From an uncultured Nitrospina sp. (lineage in GTDB: Bacteria; Nitrospinota; Nitrospinia; Nitrospinales; VA-1), in NCBI GenBank assembly GCA_937891765.1, contig CALAGQ010000048.1, positions 1 to 64,000 of the forward strand: a stretch of 64,000 nucleotides of DNA, given 5' to 3'. The notes under the pieces are model-generated. The model was not told the origin of the DNA and searched no databases. It was given only the letters and a program-made list of their open reading frames with translations. Every line of letters begins with the position of its first letter. Position 1 is the first letter of the stretch. Positions 45,509 to 54,409 of the stretch are shown one piece after another. The translations under genes were made by a program, and so were the position numbers.

Positions 45509-47070
45509 CAATGGTTTCGTTTCCTTAAAGCTGAACGGGCAACTTCCCGATCGTCAAAGTGAATGGTTTGTGTTGCCAAAATCTGATAATCCTCGTGACC
45601 TTTACCGGCTATGAGAACTAAATCGTTTTTGCCAGCGAGATGAATAGCATGTTCAATGGCTTCTTTCCGGTTGATGATTGTGGCATAATCGTCACCCTTA
45701 CGGGCAGAAGACGGAACGCCTTGAAGAATATCCCCAATGATCTGTTCGGGATCTTCTGTTCTGGGGTTGTCGGAGGTGATGATGGAAAAATCCGCTTCAT
45801 TCAAAACAGCTTGCCCCATGGCTTTTCTTTTGCCTTTATCCCTGTCGCCGCCGCAACCAAATACAACAATCAGTTTTCCTTTGGTAAATGCTTTTGCCGC
45901 AGAGATCGCGTTGCAAAGCGCGTCATCGGTGTGCGCGTAATCAACCAGAACGGAAAATCCCAGGTTGTTTTCAATGCTTTCAAATCGGCCGGGAATTGGC
46001 TGGATATGGCGAAACACTTCCTGAACCTTTTCGAGAGAAACATCCTGAACCATGGCACCCGCCGCCGCAGAGAGGAGGTTGTGAACATTGTGCCGACCGA
46101 GAAGGTTTGAGTGAATTTCTCCAGCGCCAAAGGGTGTTTTTAAGATGAATTGGCAACCTGATTTTGTGAGCACAATATTTTCAGCTTTAAAATCCGCGTT
46201 ACTGTCAATGCCAGTGGTGAAGGAATCGGTTTTAAATTCTCCGGCGAATTCTCGCCCGACTGAATCGTCAATATTGAAAATTTGTTGTTGCACCCGGTTA
46301 TCCAGAAAAAGTTTTTTCTTGGCGTTTTTGTAGCTCTCCATATCGCCATGGAAATCTAGGTGATCGCGGCTCAGGTTGGTAAAAATTCCGACCTTAAATT
46401 GCATGTCATGAACACGGCTCTGGTGCAGGGCGTGGGAGGAAACCTCGAGAAAACAGTTTTCAATTTTTTCTTCGATCATTGCATCCAGTATCCGATTTAA
46501 ATCCAAAGACTCAGGCGTGGTGACAGGGGCTGAAAACTTTTTATCCCCGAAATGGTAATTGATAGTGCCGATAACTCCTGTCTGAACCCCTTGCGCCCCT
46601 AGCAAAGCTTCAAGAATATAGGACGTGGTGGTTTTCCCGTTGGTGCCGGTGATCCCCGTTAAGGCCAAACGTTCTGACGGGCGGCGATAAAAACTGGCAC
46701 TGACGATAGAAAGCGCCTTGCGGGAATCCTCCACAGACAAGGCTGTCACGTCACGCGACCCCAGGTCGAACCCATTCAGAGAATCGAGAGGGGTTTGCGT
46801 GATAAATGCTGACGCTCCTTTGGCGATGGCATCTTTTATGAAGCTCCCTCCATCGCAGGTTCCCCCGGGTACGGCCACAAACAGGCTGTCCGGCCCGGCC
46901 TTTCTGGAGTCGTAGACGATTTCGCGAATATCCCGGTCCATGGTTCCCAGAATATTGGTAACCGGTAAACCCAGGATTAAGCGCGAAAGTTTTTGTCCAG
47001 TATGATCAGTCACGTTAAGGTAACCACTTTCAGGAAATTCCAGCCAGTTTGTTGAACTTGTTGGTTCCAT
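45508..47070 (-). CDS. murE: UDP-MurNAc-tripeptide synthetase (meso-DAP type)
   Basis: Adds the third stem residue. 520 residues from the ATG at 47070, which overlaps the ftsI stop as TGATG; the frame continues upstream to 47181 but that part lies inside ftsI. TGTNGKTTTSYI (141-152) is the ATP loop; SDNPRTEDP contains DNPR, the motif associated with meso-diaminopimelate rather than lysine. Confidence 0.97.
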   Translation of the reverse strand: MEPTSSTNWLEFPESGYLNVTDHTGQKLSRLILGLPVTNILGTMDRDIREIVYDSRKAGPDSLFVAVPGGTCDGGSFIKDAIAKGASAFITQTPLDSLNGFDLGSRDVTALSVEDSRKALSIVSASFYRRPSERLALTGITGTNGKTTTSYILEALLGAQGVQTGVIGTINYHFGDKKFSAPVTTPESLDLNRILDAMIEEKIENCFLEVSSHALHQSRVHDMQFKVGIFTNLSRDHLDFHGDMESYKNAKKKLFLDNRVQQQIFNIDDSVGREFAGEFKTDSFTTGIDSNADFKAENIVLTKSGCQFILKTPFGAGEIHSNLLGRHNVHNLLSAAAGAMVQDVSLEKVQEVFRHIQPIPGRFESIENNLGFSVLVDYAHTDDALCNAISAAKAFTKGKLIVVFGCGGDRDKGKRKAMGQAVLNEADFSIITSDNPRTEDPEQIIGDILQGVPSSARKGDDYATIINRKEAIEHAIHLAGKNDLVLIAGKGHEDYQILATQTIHFDDREVARSALRKRNH

Positions 47071-48815
47071 CAGGCTCGGTCGAGAATGAAAACACGTTCT
47101 TTGCTTGACGGAACGTTTAAATAACGCAACGCCTTTTTTGCTATTTGCTGAAATACCGGCGCCGCCACAACACTTCCCCAATGCAATCCCTTGGGGTTGT
47201 CGATCATTACCAGGATCACAAGTCGCGGAGAATCTGCCGGAGCAAAACCTATAAAAGAAGAAATGAATTCTGTTTTGGAGTAAGACTGGGTCTCCATGTT
47301 ATATTTCTGCGCCGTCCCGGTTTTGCCTGCCACGTCGAACCCTTCCAGGTCCGCTTTTTTCCCAGTGCCGCTTTTCACCACCGACTTAAGAATCTCAACC
47401 ATTTGAAGGCTGGTTTTTTCGGAAATGACCCGCCGGATTTTTTTAGGCTTAAACTGCTCCACGACTTTTCCGTCTTTAATCAGCGCCTTGGTGATATGTG
47501 GCGCCATAAGATTTCCGCCATTGGCGATCGCCGCCATAGCGCTAACCATTTGAATAGGGGTGACGGCGATCTCGTGCCCAAAAGAAATAGAGGCGAGAGA
47601 CATCTCGGTCCATTTTTTCTGGTCCTTGAGCTGGCCTGCGGATTCGCCGGGAAGTGACAGGCCGGATTTTTCGCCGAACCCGAATTTGCGGATGTACTCA
47701 TAAAAAGGTTTCTTGCCAACCTGCTGGGCAATTTTGATCACGCCGATGTTACTGGATTTGGCAATGATGTCGCGCATGGTCAGCCAGCCAAATTTATGCT
47801 CGGAAGCCTCTCCGATATGAGCTTTTCCGATTTTAAGGTCCCCGTTTTCACAAAAGTAAATATCCTGCGGTCTGGCCAACCCTTTATCGAGAGCCGCAGC
47901 GGCAACGATGGGCTTGAAAATCGACCCAGGCTCGTAAGAACTGGCAACGATGTTATTTTTCCAGGCTGTCCGGGAAAACGCCCCGTAGTGGTTTGGGTTG
48001 AATTGCGGGACATTGGCCATCGCATAAATTTCCCCGGTGTGAGGATCCATAACCACAGCCATCCCCGAGTCCGCTTTAAAACGTTCAATTTGTTTTTTTA
48101 AATGGTATTCGGTGGTGAATTGAATGACCTCATCCAGAGTAAGGACCATGTCATAACTTTTGGAACTGGAGTCGCGCAATCCCTCGAAGGATTGAATATT
48201 TCTTCCACGGGCATCACGCTCCGTAACCTGCCTGATGATGGTGCCCTTGAGCGTGGATTGATGGGCATGCTCAATACCGGCAAGACCCTGATTGTCTATC
48301 CCGACAAACCCCAGAACACTTGCCGCAAGTTCACGTTTTGGATAAAATCTTTTTTGCTCGGACACGAACCCCACGCCTGACAGATTAGCTTGTTTTAGCG
48401 CAGCAACCTCCTCGAGACCGGCTTTCCGCTTAATCCAGACAAAATGTTTTTTAGCGGAGATCTTTTTGTAGACCTTGTCTCGATCTAGTTTCAGCGTTGC
48501 CGAAAGAATGCGAGCGGCGGTTTTTTGATCCAGTATTTCCGAGGGAGTTACATAAATAGATTCCACTTCGATATTTCGAGCTAGCTCGTTCAAATTCCGG
48601 TCGTAGATCACTCCGCGTCCGAATTGAGTTTCGACAGTCCCCATGTACTGTTTTTCGGATTGTGCCAGAAGTGTTTCATGCTGGATGATCTGCAGAAAAG
48701 CCAGTCGAGCGATCAAGGCCGCTCCGAACAGGAATAGCAATATCGAGACAACCCCAATTCGGATTTTGATTCCGTCTCGAAACGTTCCGGTGATCTGTTT
48801 GTTGTTTTTTGCCAT
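47070..48815 (-). CDS. ftsI: Septal transpeptidase FtsI (PBP3)
   Basis: Class B penicillin-binding protein, 581 residues. Cytoplasmic tail, a single anchor helix (about 19-43), PBP dimer domain, then the transpeptidase with SxxK as SIFK (near residue 298), SSN in AKSSNIGVI and KTGT in AGKTGTAQKY (near 496). No PASTA domain. Works with FtsW. Confidence 0.96.
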   Translation of the reverse strand: MAKNNKQITGTFRDGIKIRIGVVSILLFLFGAALIARLAFLQIIQHETLLAQSEKQYMGTVETQFGRGVIYDRNLNELARNIEVESIYVTPSEILDQKTAARILSATLKLDRDKVYKKISAKKHFVWIKRKAGLEEVAALKQANLSGVGFVSEQKRFYPKRELAASVLGFVGIDNQGLAGIEHAHQSTLKGTIIRQVTERDARGRNIQSFEGLRDSSSKSYDMVLTLDEVIQFTTEYHLKKQIERFKADSGMAVVMDPHTGEIYAMANVPQFNPNHYGAFSRTAWKNNIVASSYEPGSIFKPIVAAAALDKGLARPQDIYFCENGDLKIGKAHIGEASEHKFGWLTMRDIIAKSSNIGVIKIAQQVGKKPFYEYIRKFGFGEKSGLSLPGESAGQLKDQKKWTEMSLASISFGHEIAVTPIQMVSAMAAIANGGNLMAPHITKALIKDGKVVEQFKPKKIRRVISEKTSLQMVEILKSVVKSGTGKKADLEGFDVAGKTGTAQKYNMETQSYSKTEFISSFIGFAPADSPRLVILVMIDNPKGLHWGSVVAAPVFQQIAKKALRYLNVPSSKERVFILDRA

Positions 48816-48820
48816 GATTG

Positions 48821-49138
48821 CTATTTCAGAAAAATGGTGATCACTTTACCTTCTTCAGGCTCTTTCATCCCCACCGCGGTTTTAGCCAAAAGATGAATAC
48901 GATCCAGAGACCGCAGGCTTTCGCGTTCGAGGCTAAGCAGATGGTTCTCTTTCAGCAGCTCCCTGTGCTCTTTGGCCAGATCCTGATACTCATAGGCCAG
49001 TTTGATTTTCTTGACATTGGGCCAAACCAGAGCCAATGCTCCGAGCATGAACAGGATGGCGATTGAAATGACCATCCAGAAATCTTTAGAGGAAACATGG
49101 AGCCGGCCTTTGATAAGCCCACGAACTCCGTCAAACAT
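48821..49138 (-). CDS. ftsL: Cell division protein FtsL
   Basis: A 105-residue bitopic protein: one transmembrane helix at about 22-41 followed by a heptad coiled coil (KLAYEYQDLAKEHRELLKEN). The family is poorly conserved; the identification rests on size, topology and its place between rsmH and ftsI. Its start overlaps the rsmH end by 8 bp. Confidence 0.85.
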   Translation of the reverse strand: MFDGVRGLIKGRLHVSSKDFWMVISIAILFMLGALALVWPNVKKIKLAYEYQDLAKEHRELLKENHLLSLERESLRSLDRIHLLAKTAVGMKEPEEGKVITIFLK

Positions 49139-50069
49139 AAACTCTTTCGGCGACTCTCAATTTCGCGCTGATCGATCGCGGGTTTTGTGCCACCTCTTCT
49201 TCTGAGGGCACAAGGGGTTTGCGAGTCAAAATTTTCAAGGTTTGAGTTCTTCCACAAACACACATTGGTATTTTGGGTGGACAGGAGCATCCTTTTTGCT
49301 CATCCCGAAAAAATGTTTTCACGATCCTGTCCTCCAGAGAGTGAAACGAGATCACCGCAACACGAGCTGTTGAATCGAGCAGGTCTATCATGTTGGTCAA
49401 GGCCATTTTCAGTTGTTCCAGTTCATCATTGACGGCTATCCTTAGAGCCTGAAAAGTCCTTGTTGCGGGATGGATCCGTGAATGCCGGGGTGATGACACC
49501 ACTCGCGCTACAATCCGGGAAAGCTGGCCGGTAGTGGTGATGGGGCGCTCAGTCTGTTCCCTGCGAATTGCGCGGACGATTCGTTTGGAATAACGCTCTT
49601 CGCCAAAATTTTTAATAATGGATGCCAGTTCCTTGTCAGAAAGTTTTTCCAGAAGATCAGCAGCTGAAGTTTTCTGGGAGGAGTCCATTCGCATATCAAG
49701 CGGACCATCATGCTGTATGCTGAAGCCGCGCTCGGCCGTATCTAACTGGGGCGAAGAAACTCCCAGGTCCATCAGCAGTCCAACTACACGGGTGATCCCG
49801 TTTTCGGCGGCGAGGTTTTTAAGGTTCCCCAGGTTGCCGTGGGCCAGAGTCACCCTGTCGCGGAAAGGAGACAGCCTTTCGCTGGCTCGCTCTATAGCAG
49901 AGCGATCCCGGTCAATTGCGAAAACCCGGATTTTGGGAGCTGTATTTTTAAGGATGAATTCGGTATGACCTCCATCCCCGAGTGTGCCATCCACGATTAC
50001 ACCCTCCTTGTGAACATTCAGGTAATGAAGCACTTCATTTTTCATTACCGATTCGTGGTACGTTGGCAT
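49131..50069 (-). CDS. rsmH: 16S rRNA m4C1402 methyltransferase
   Basis: SAM-dependent methyltransferase, 312 residues. HESVMKNEVLHYL, DGTLGDGGHTEFIL (SAM loop), DLGVSSPQLDTAERGFS and the C-terminal VISFHSLEDRIVKTFF are the RsmH/MraW motifs. Confidence 0.97.
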   Translation of the reverse strand: MPTYHESVMKNEVLHYLNVHKEGVIVDGTLGDGGHTEFILKNTAPKIRVFAIDRDRSAIERASERLSPFRDRVTLAHGNLGNLKNLAAENGITRVVGLLMDLGVSSPQLDTAERGFSIQHDGPLDMRMDSSQKTSAADLLEKLSDKELASIIKNFGEERYSKRIVRAIRREQTERPITTTGQLSRIVARVVSSPRHSRIHPATRTFQALRIAVNDELEQLKMALTNMIDLLDSTARVAVISFHSLEDRIVKTFFRDEQKGCSCPPKIPMCVCGRTQTLKILTRKPLVPSEEEVAQNPRSISAKLRVAERVYV

Positions 50070-50116
50070 GATATTTTTGGCGACTCTATAGATGACTAAT
50101 GTCTATGGAATGCCCT

Positions 50117-50506
50117 TTATGCTTCCTCCTGCCTGGACCATTCTTCGGGGGACCAGACCTCAAAGGTTTTGGACATTCCCACCAGAATGGCTTCTTTGCT
50201 CAACCCTGCAATGTCTCTCTGGTTGGCAGGGAGCAATATCTTTCCCGATTTCATTTCGCATTCAGTTGCTTTAGAATAAAACTCGCGCAACCGGTTTCGG
50301 TCGGACTTGTCGAATGCGTTCAGGTTGCTCAGCTTGGCCTCGTTTTCAAACCATTCTTTCTGAGGAAAGACGACCAGATAATGATCCATCACACACAACA
50401 CCAGCTGCGGGCCAGACTGTTCCAGCGCACTGCGAAATTTCGCCGGTACGTTGAAGCGACCCTTGTCGTCCAGGCTGATGTTGTAGGTGCCTAAAAAATT
50501 GTTCAT
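50117..50506 (-). CDS. mraZ: Transcriptional regulator MraZ
   Basis: A 129-residue protein with two SpoVT-AbrB-like halves, each with a DxxGR-type signature (DDKGRFNVPAKFR, and SGKILLPANQRDIAGL with a degenerate form). MraZ forms rings and binds short repeats upstream of its own operon. Slightly shorter than the typical 140-150 residues. First gene of the cluster. Confidence 0.93.
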   Translation of the reverse strand: MNNFLGTYNISLDDKGRFNVPAKFRSALEQSGPQLVLCVMDHYLVVFPQKEWFENEAKLSNLNAFDKSDRNRLREFYSKATECEMKSGKILLPANQRDIAGLSKEAILVGMSKTFEVWSPEEWSRQEEA

Positions 50507-50534
50507 TGATAGCGCTCGCTGATTAATATGACTC

Positions 50535-50559
50535 TGACATAAAGTGACATTTTATGACA
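50535..50559 (-). promoter_or_regulatory. Probable MraZ operator (three 10-bp-spaced repeats)
   Basis: TGTCA on the minus strand occurs three times with starts at exactly 10-bp intervals (TGACA on the plus strand at 50535, 50545, 50555). Known MraZ sites are direct repeats with five-base spacers located between promoter and mraZ, as here; the repeat sequence differs from the E. coli TGGGN. Confidence 0.65.
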
Positions 50560-50571
50560 CTTTAGTACACA

Positions 50572-50599
50572 ATCCTATCATAATGCGACAAACTGTCAA
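50572..50599 (-). promoter_or_regulatory. Promoter of the mraZ division cluster
   Basis: Minus strand TTGACA (50594-50599), 16-bp spacer, TAGGAT (50572-50577), just upstream of the TGTCA repeats. Confidence 0.6.
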
Positions 50600-50906
50600 C
50601 TGAAAAGGAGACATAAATACGGGAATTCTATGCCGGGGAAATTGGCTAACTTTTTATTTACACAGGGGTTGGTGGGTTTCTAGTGGGACGCGAAAAGGCT
50701 TTTTCCTGAGAAATGAGCAAAATCGGGTTGTGACACCGCTATTATCGGAACCGGCCCAAAATGCTATTTCCAGACGGTATCGACTGAGACAGGGGAATGG
50801 GGCAGGGCAAGTGAGCTGTTGGAGTTAGTACATTATATAGGCAATGCCTACTCCATGAATTTTGGGGTGGGGATTTTTTATCCCTTTCCTTTTCAATGGA
50901 TTTGCT
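50600..50906. other. Intergenic region between the division and ccm clusters
   Basis: About 300 bp without a convincing frame, RNA gene or long repeat on either strand. Only the two divergent promoters at its edges are visible. Confidence 0.5.
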
Positions 50907-50936
50907 TTGACAACGCCAAATTCTGGATGCTACTAT
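50907..50936 (+). promoter_or_regulatory. Promoter of the ccm operon
   Basis: TTGACA at 50907-50912, 18-bp spacer, TACTAT at 50931-50936; ccmE starts 55 bp downstream. Confidence 0.65.
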
Positions 50937-50991
50937 AAAAAAAGCCTCAATAAATTAATGAAATTCTTTAGCCAGAGGATGTGGCCCGGTT

Positions 50992-51477
50992 ATGAAGCAG
51001 AAAAAAATAAGATTTTTAGTGGGTAGTTTGCTGATTGTCGGTGCCATCGGTTATCTAATAACCATGGGCATCAGCAATACCTCGCAGTATTTCTTTACCG
51101 TGGATGAATTGATGAGCCAGAAGGTCTCTTATGCCGGTACGGGACTAAAAGTTAAAGGCAAGGTGGTGAATGGCTCTATCCAAAGAGATCCCAGCGATTA
51201 TTTAGATGTGAAATTTTCCATCGAGGAGAACGATGCCTCGTTAAAAGTGGCTTATCAAGGGGTAACGCCGGATATGTTTTTAGAAGGCGGTGAGGTGGTG
51301 GTCGAAGGAACTTTGGGACATGATGGAGTTTTCCACGCCAACACTTTATTGACCAGTTGCCCGTCAAAATATGAAGCTGAAAAAGAGGCCGGAAAGATGC
51401 ACCCGGGAGCATTAACCGATAAGTATCGGGAACCGGGCCTCAATAAAGCGGAAGCCTTGCCAAAAACAACGATCTGA
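50992..51477 (+). CDS. ccmE: Haem chaperone CcmE, CXXXY variant
   Basis: Periplasmic haem chaperone of System I, 161 residues: one N-terminal membrane anchor (about 7-25) and an OB-fold domain (35-118). In classical CcmE haem binds covalently to a histidine in HxxxY; here the segment is TSCPSKYEAE, giving C123 and Y127, the CXXXY form known from archaea and some sulphate reducers. ATG has a weak ribosome site; first gene of the ccm operon. Confidence 0.9.
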   Translation: MKQKKIRFLVGSLLIVGAIGYLITMGISNTSQYFFTVDELMSQKVSYAGTGLKVKGKVVNGSIQRDPSDYLDVKFSIEENDASLKVAYQGVTPDMFLEGGEVVVEGTLGHDGVFHANTLLTSCPSKYEAEKEAGKMHPGALTDKYREPGLNKAEALPKTTI

Positions 51478-51548
51478 CCTTCCCTGTAAAATCGAGTAAC
51501 CCAGCCATCCAGCATTAGTGCGGGATTTAAGGCGTTTGCATAGAAACC

Positions 51549-53564
51549 ATGAACGATATTGGTGAGTTTACATTACTGGTAGCCTTGGCAACGGCTCTCT
51601 ATGGTTGCGTGGCCTATGTAATGTCAGCCCGCGGAAACCGCATCGACCTTTATTTGAGCGCCGACAAGACGCCGTTCATTGTCTGGGCGTGCGTGATGAT
51701 TTCTTCCATTTGTCTGTTGAGAGCTTTTCTCACCGATGACTTCAGCCTGCAGTATGTCTGGGCCTATTCTAACCGCGAGCTCGACACGTTTTATAAAGTA
51801 GCCTCATTCTGGGGCGGACAAAAAGGTTCTCTGCTTTTCTGGACCCTGCTTCTCACCACTTACATGTTGGTGGTTTATTTCCAGAACCGGAGTAAAAACC
51901 TCAGAGTGGTTCCCTATGCGATGGCAGTTATGCTCGTCGTCGTGGTGTTTTTTCTTTTCCTGATTAATTTTTCGACCAATCCATTTGAGCGCATCCCTCT
52001 GCCTCCCGAAGACGGGCGCGGCCTGAATCCACTCCTGCAAAATTACTGGATGGTGATTCACCCGCCAACGCTATACTTGGGATATGTGGGTTTCACCGTT
52101 CCCTTTGCCTTTGCTGTGGCGGCTCTTATCAGCAAAGACCTGGATGACGGCTGGATTCGTATGACCCGGAAGTGGACTTTGATCTCTTGGTTTTTTCTTT
52201 GCATGGGCAATTTGTTTGGAGCTTCCTGGGCCTATGTCGAGCTGGGCTGGGGTGGTTACTGGGCCTGGGACCCTGTTGAGAACGCCGCGTTCATGCCGTT
52301 GCTGATCGCAACTGCCTTTTTACATTCGGTGATGATTCAGGAAAAAAAGGACATGATGAAAGTCTGGAATATGTCCTTGATCCTTCTGACATTCGCGATG
52401 ACGATTTTTGGGACGTTTATCACCCGCAGTGGTCTTATTCAGTCGGTGCATACCTTTGATGAAGCGACCCTGGGATATTATTTTCTGGCATTTCTATTTG
52501 TAATTATTGTTGCATGTGTGGCCTTGATCATTGCGCGGCTACCCTTGCTAAAGAGCGCGAACGAACTCGACTCTTTTCTATCCCGTGAAAGCAGCTTTTT
52601 GTTTAATAATCTGGTTTTGTTGGGGATTGCTTTCGCGACGTTCTGGGGAACCATCTTCCCGATTATTTCAGAAGCTGTGCGAGGTGTGAAGATCACCGTA
52701 GGGCCGCCATTCTATAATCAGGTGAATGTGCCTATCGGGCTTGCGTTGCTGGCGCTCATCGGTATTGGCCCTGTCATCGCCTGGCGCCGGGCGACATTTT
52801 CGAATTTGAAAAAGAACTTTTTAAGACCTGTCCTCGCTGGCCTTGTCATGGCAGTAGCGTTATTCCCGGTCATTCCATTAGGAAATCGAGCCGAGATTTA
52901 TACTTATGTGACGTTTGTGCTTTGTGCTTTTGTGTTGACCAGTATCTTGACGGAGTTTTACAAGGGAACGGTTTCACGAATGGGTTTGAAGGATGAGTCG
53001 GTTGTCGGAGCTTTAACAACCATGACCTGGCGCAACAAGAGGCGTTATGGTGGTTACATCGTTCACATTGGCGTGGTGTTGATCTTTGCCGGCATTGCCG
53101 GGTCGCAGGCTTATGGAACCCATACGGAAAAACATCTGAAAACGGGTGACTCCTTTGAGATAAGAGGGTACACGATCACATATGAAAAACTGATTGCGAT
53201 AGAGGCGACAAGCGTTAAGACTAGAATCATTGCCCAGCTTGCTGTCGAGCGTGATGGCAAACGATATTGGACGGGTCATCCTGAAAAAGAATTTTATAAA
53301 GGGCAGAACCAACCGGTCTCGGAAGTGGATGTCCTGTCAACCTGGAAGGAAGATTTATATATGATCCTTGCAGATTTCGGGGAAGATGAGTCGGCAACGA
53401 TAAAAGTGTATGTGAACCCGATGGTCAGTTGGATGTGGACGGGCGGATGGGTCATTGCCTTTGGAACCATGATCTCCATGTGGCCGGATCGATTGGAGCA
53501 ACGTCGCCGCCTGGACAGAGTCCGCAAGCAGGAACAGTTGTTTCCCTCTCCCGCACAGGAGTGA
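51549..53564 (+). CDS. ccmF: Haem lyase subunit CcmF
   Basis: Large inner-membrane protein of the haem ligation complex, 671 residues with about 14 helices. The haem-handling WWD-type segment is WGGYWAWDPVENAAFMP (about residues 233-249), followed by FGTFITRSGLIQSVHTF and a periplasmic C-terminal loop. It attaches haem to CXXCH of exported apocytochromes. Confidence 0.95.
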   Translation: MNDIGEFTLLVALATALYGCVAYVMSARGNRIDLYLSADKTPFIVWACVMISSICLLRAFLTDDFSLQYVWAYSNRELDTFYKVASFWGGQKGSLLFWTLLLTTYMLVVYFQNRSKNLRVVPYAMAVMLVVVVFFLFLINFSTNPFERIPLPPEDGRGLNPLLQNYWMVIHPPTLYLGYVGFTVPFAFAVAALISKDLDDGWIRMTRKWTLISWFFLCMGNLFGASWAYVELGWGGYWAWDPVENAAFMPLLIATAFLHSVMIQEKKDMMKVWNMSLILLTFAMTIFGTFITRSGLIQSVHTFDEATLGYYFLAFLFVIIVACVALIIARLPLLKSANELDSFLSRESSFLFNNLVLLGIAFATFWGTIFPIISEAVRGVKITVGPPFYNQVNVPIGLALLALIGIGPVIAWRRATFSNLKKNFLRPVLAGLVMAVALFPVIPLGNRAEIYTYVTFVLCAFVLTSILTEFYKGTVSRMGLKDESVVGALTTMTWRNKRRYGGYIVHIGVVLIFAGIAGSQAYGTHTEKHLKTGDSFEIRGYTITYEKLIAIEATSVKTRIIAQLAVERDGKRYWTGHPEKEFYKGQNQPVSEVDVLSTWKEDLYMILADFGEDESATIKVYVNPMVSWMWTGGWVIAFGTMISMWPDRLEQRRRLDRVRKQEQLFPSPAQE

Positions 53565-53568
53565 CCGA

Positions 53569-54057
53569 ATGAGAACTTTTAAAATAAAACTATTGACGGG
53601 ATTATTTGTGCTGGTGTGGGTTTTAGCAGGCCAGGCACCTGTCGCCGGGGCCGGAGCTCTTTTGTCGGATCTCGAAAACCAGTTGATGTGCAAATGCGAT
53701 GACAAGTGCGGAAAGGTTCTTATCAACTGTACCTGCTCCACGTCTGATAAAACCCGTGCCAAGTTTTCGAAAATGCTGGAATCCGGTCTCACAGTTGACC
53801 AAATCGTAAAAATGCAAGTGGATGAATATGGAGAAACCGTATTGTCCGCTCCTACCAAATTTGGATTCAATCTCACGGCATGGATGACCCCGTTTGTGGC
53901 CTTGGTTGCTGGTGGGTTTGGGGTTCGTAAAGTTCTTCGGGCCTGGGTGGGGAAAAGAGATGGAATCGACACCGCAGAGACGCCCGCGGCCGAACCCGAA
54001 ATTTCTAAAAAATATTCCAAACGTTTAAAAGATGAACTAGACGGGATCGAGTTATAG
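53569..54057 (+). CDS. ccmH: CcmH-type apocytochrome thiol reductase, cysteine-rich variant
   Basis: A 162-residue protein with a signal or anchor helix, a small thiol domain and a second membrane helix (about 103-125). YGETVLSAPTKFGFN matches the CcmH/CycL family. The usual LRCxxC active site is replaced by a five-cysteine cluster, C41, C43, C47, C54 and C56 (MCKCDDKCGKVLINCTC). Starts 5 bp after ccmF. Confidence 0.83.
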   Translation: MRTFKIKLLTGLFVLVWVLAGQAPVAGAGALLSDLENQLMCKCDDKCGKVLINCTCSTSDKTRAKFSKMLESGLTVDQIVKMQVDEYGETVLSAPTKFGFNLTAWMTPFVALVAGGFGVRKVLRAWVGKRDGIDTAETPAAEPEISKKYSKRLKDELDGIEL

Positions 54058-54059
54058 GA

Positions 54060-54380
54060 ATGGGATTCATCCACTTCTTAGAGTTGATTCTGATTGTTGT
54101 GATCCTGCTTGCAGTGGGAATACCGCTTTTCGGAAAATTGAGACTCAAAAAGCTGGTGGAAGAGGTGGATCCTACTGCCGATGAATATAAACATCTTTTA
54201 GTGCGTAAAGAAGAAACGCTGATTTCCATTAAAGAACTGGAGTTTGATTTCAATACCGGGAAAATTTCTGAGCCTGATTATGAGGAGCTTCGCCATAGGT
54301 TGGAAGCGGAGGCGACGGAGATTTTGGAACATCTGGACCAGATGGAGCAAGCAGGCAAAAAAAGCAAATCATCCCATTAA
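54060..54380 (+). CDS. Short CcmI-like membrane protein
   Basis: A 106-residue protein: one N-terminal transmembrane helix (about 3-25) and a charged coiled-coil tail containing ISIKELEFDFNTGKISEPDYEELRHRLE, a segment typical of the cytoplasmic loop of CcmI. The tetratricopeptide part of full CcmI is absent. The start follows the ccmH stop by two bases. Confidence 0.6.
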   Translation: MGFIHFLELILIVVILLAVGIPLFGKLRLKKLVEEVDPTADEYKHLLVRKEETLISIKELEFDFNTGKISEPDYEELRHRLEAEATEILEHLDQMEQAGKKSKSSH

Positions 54381-54409
54381 GCCAACCGTTTATCAGGGGC
54401 CTATTCAGA

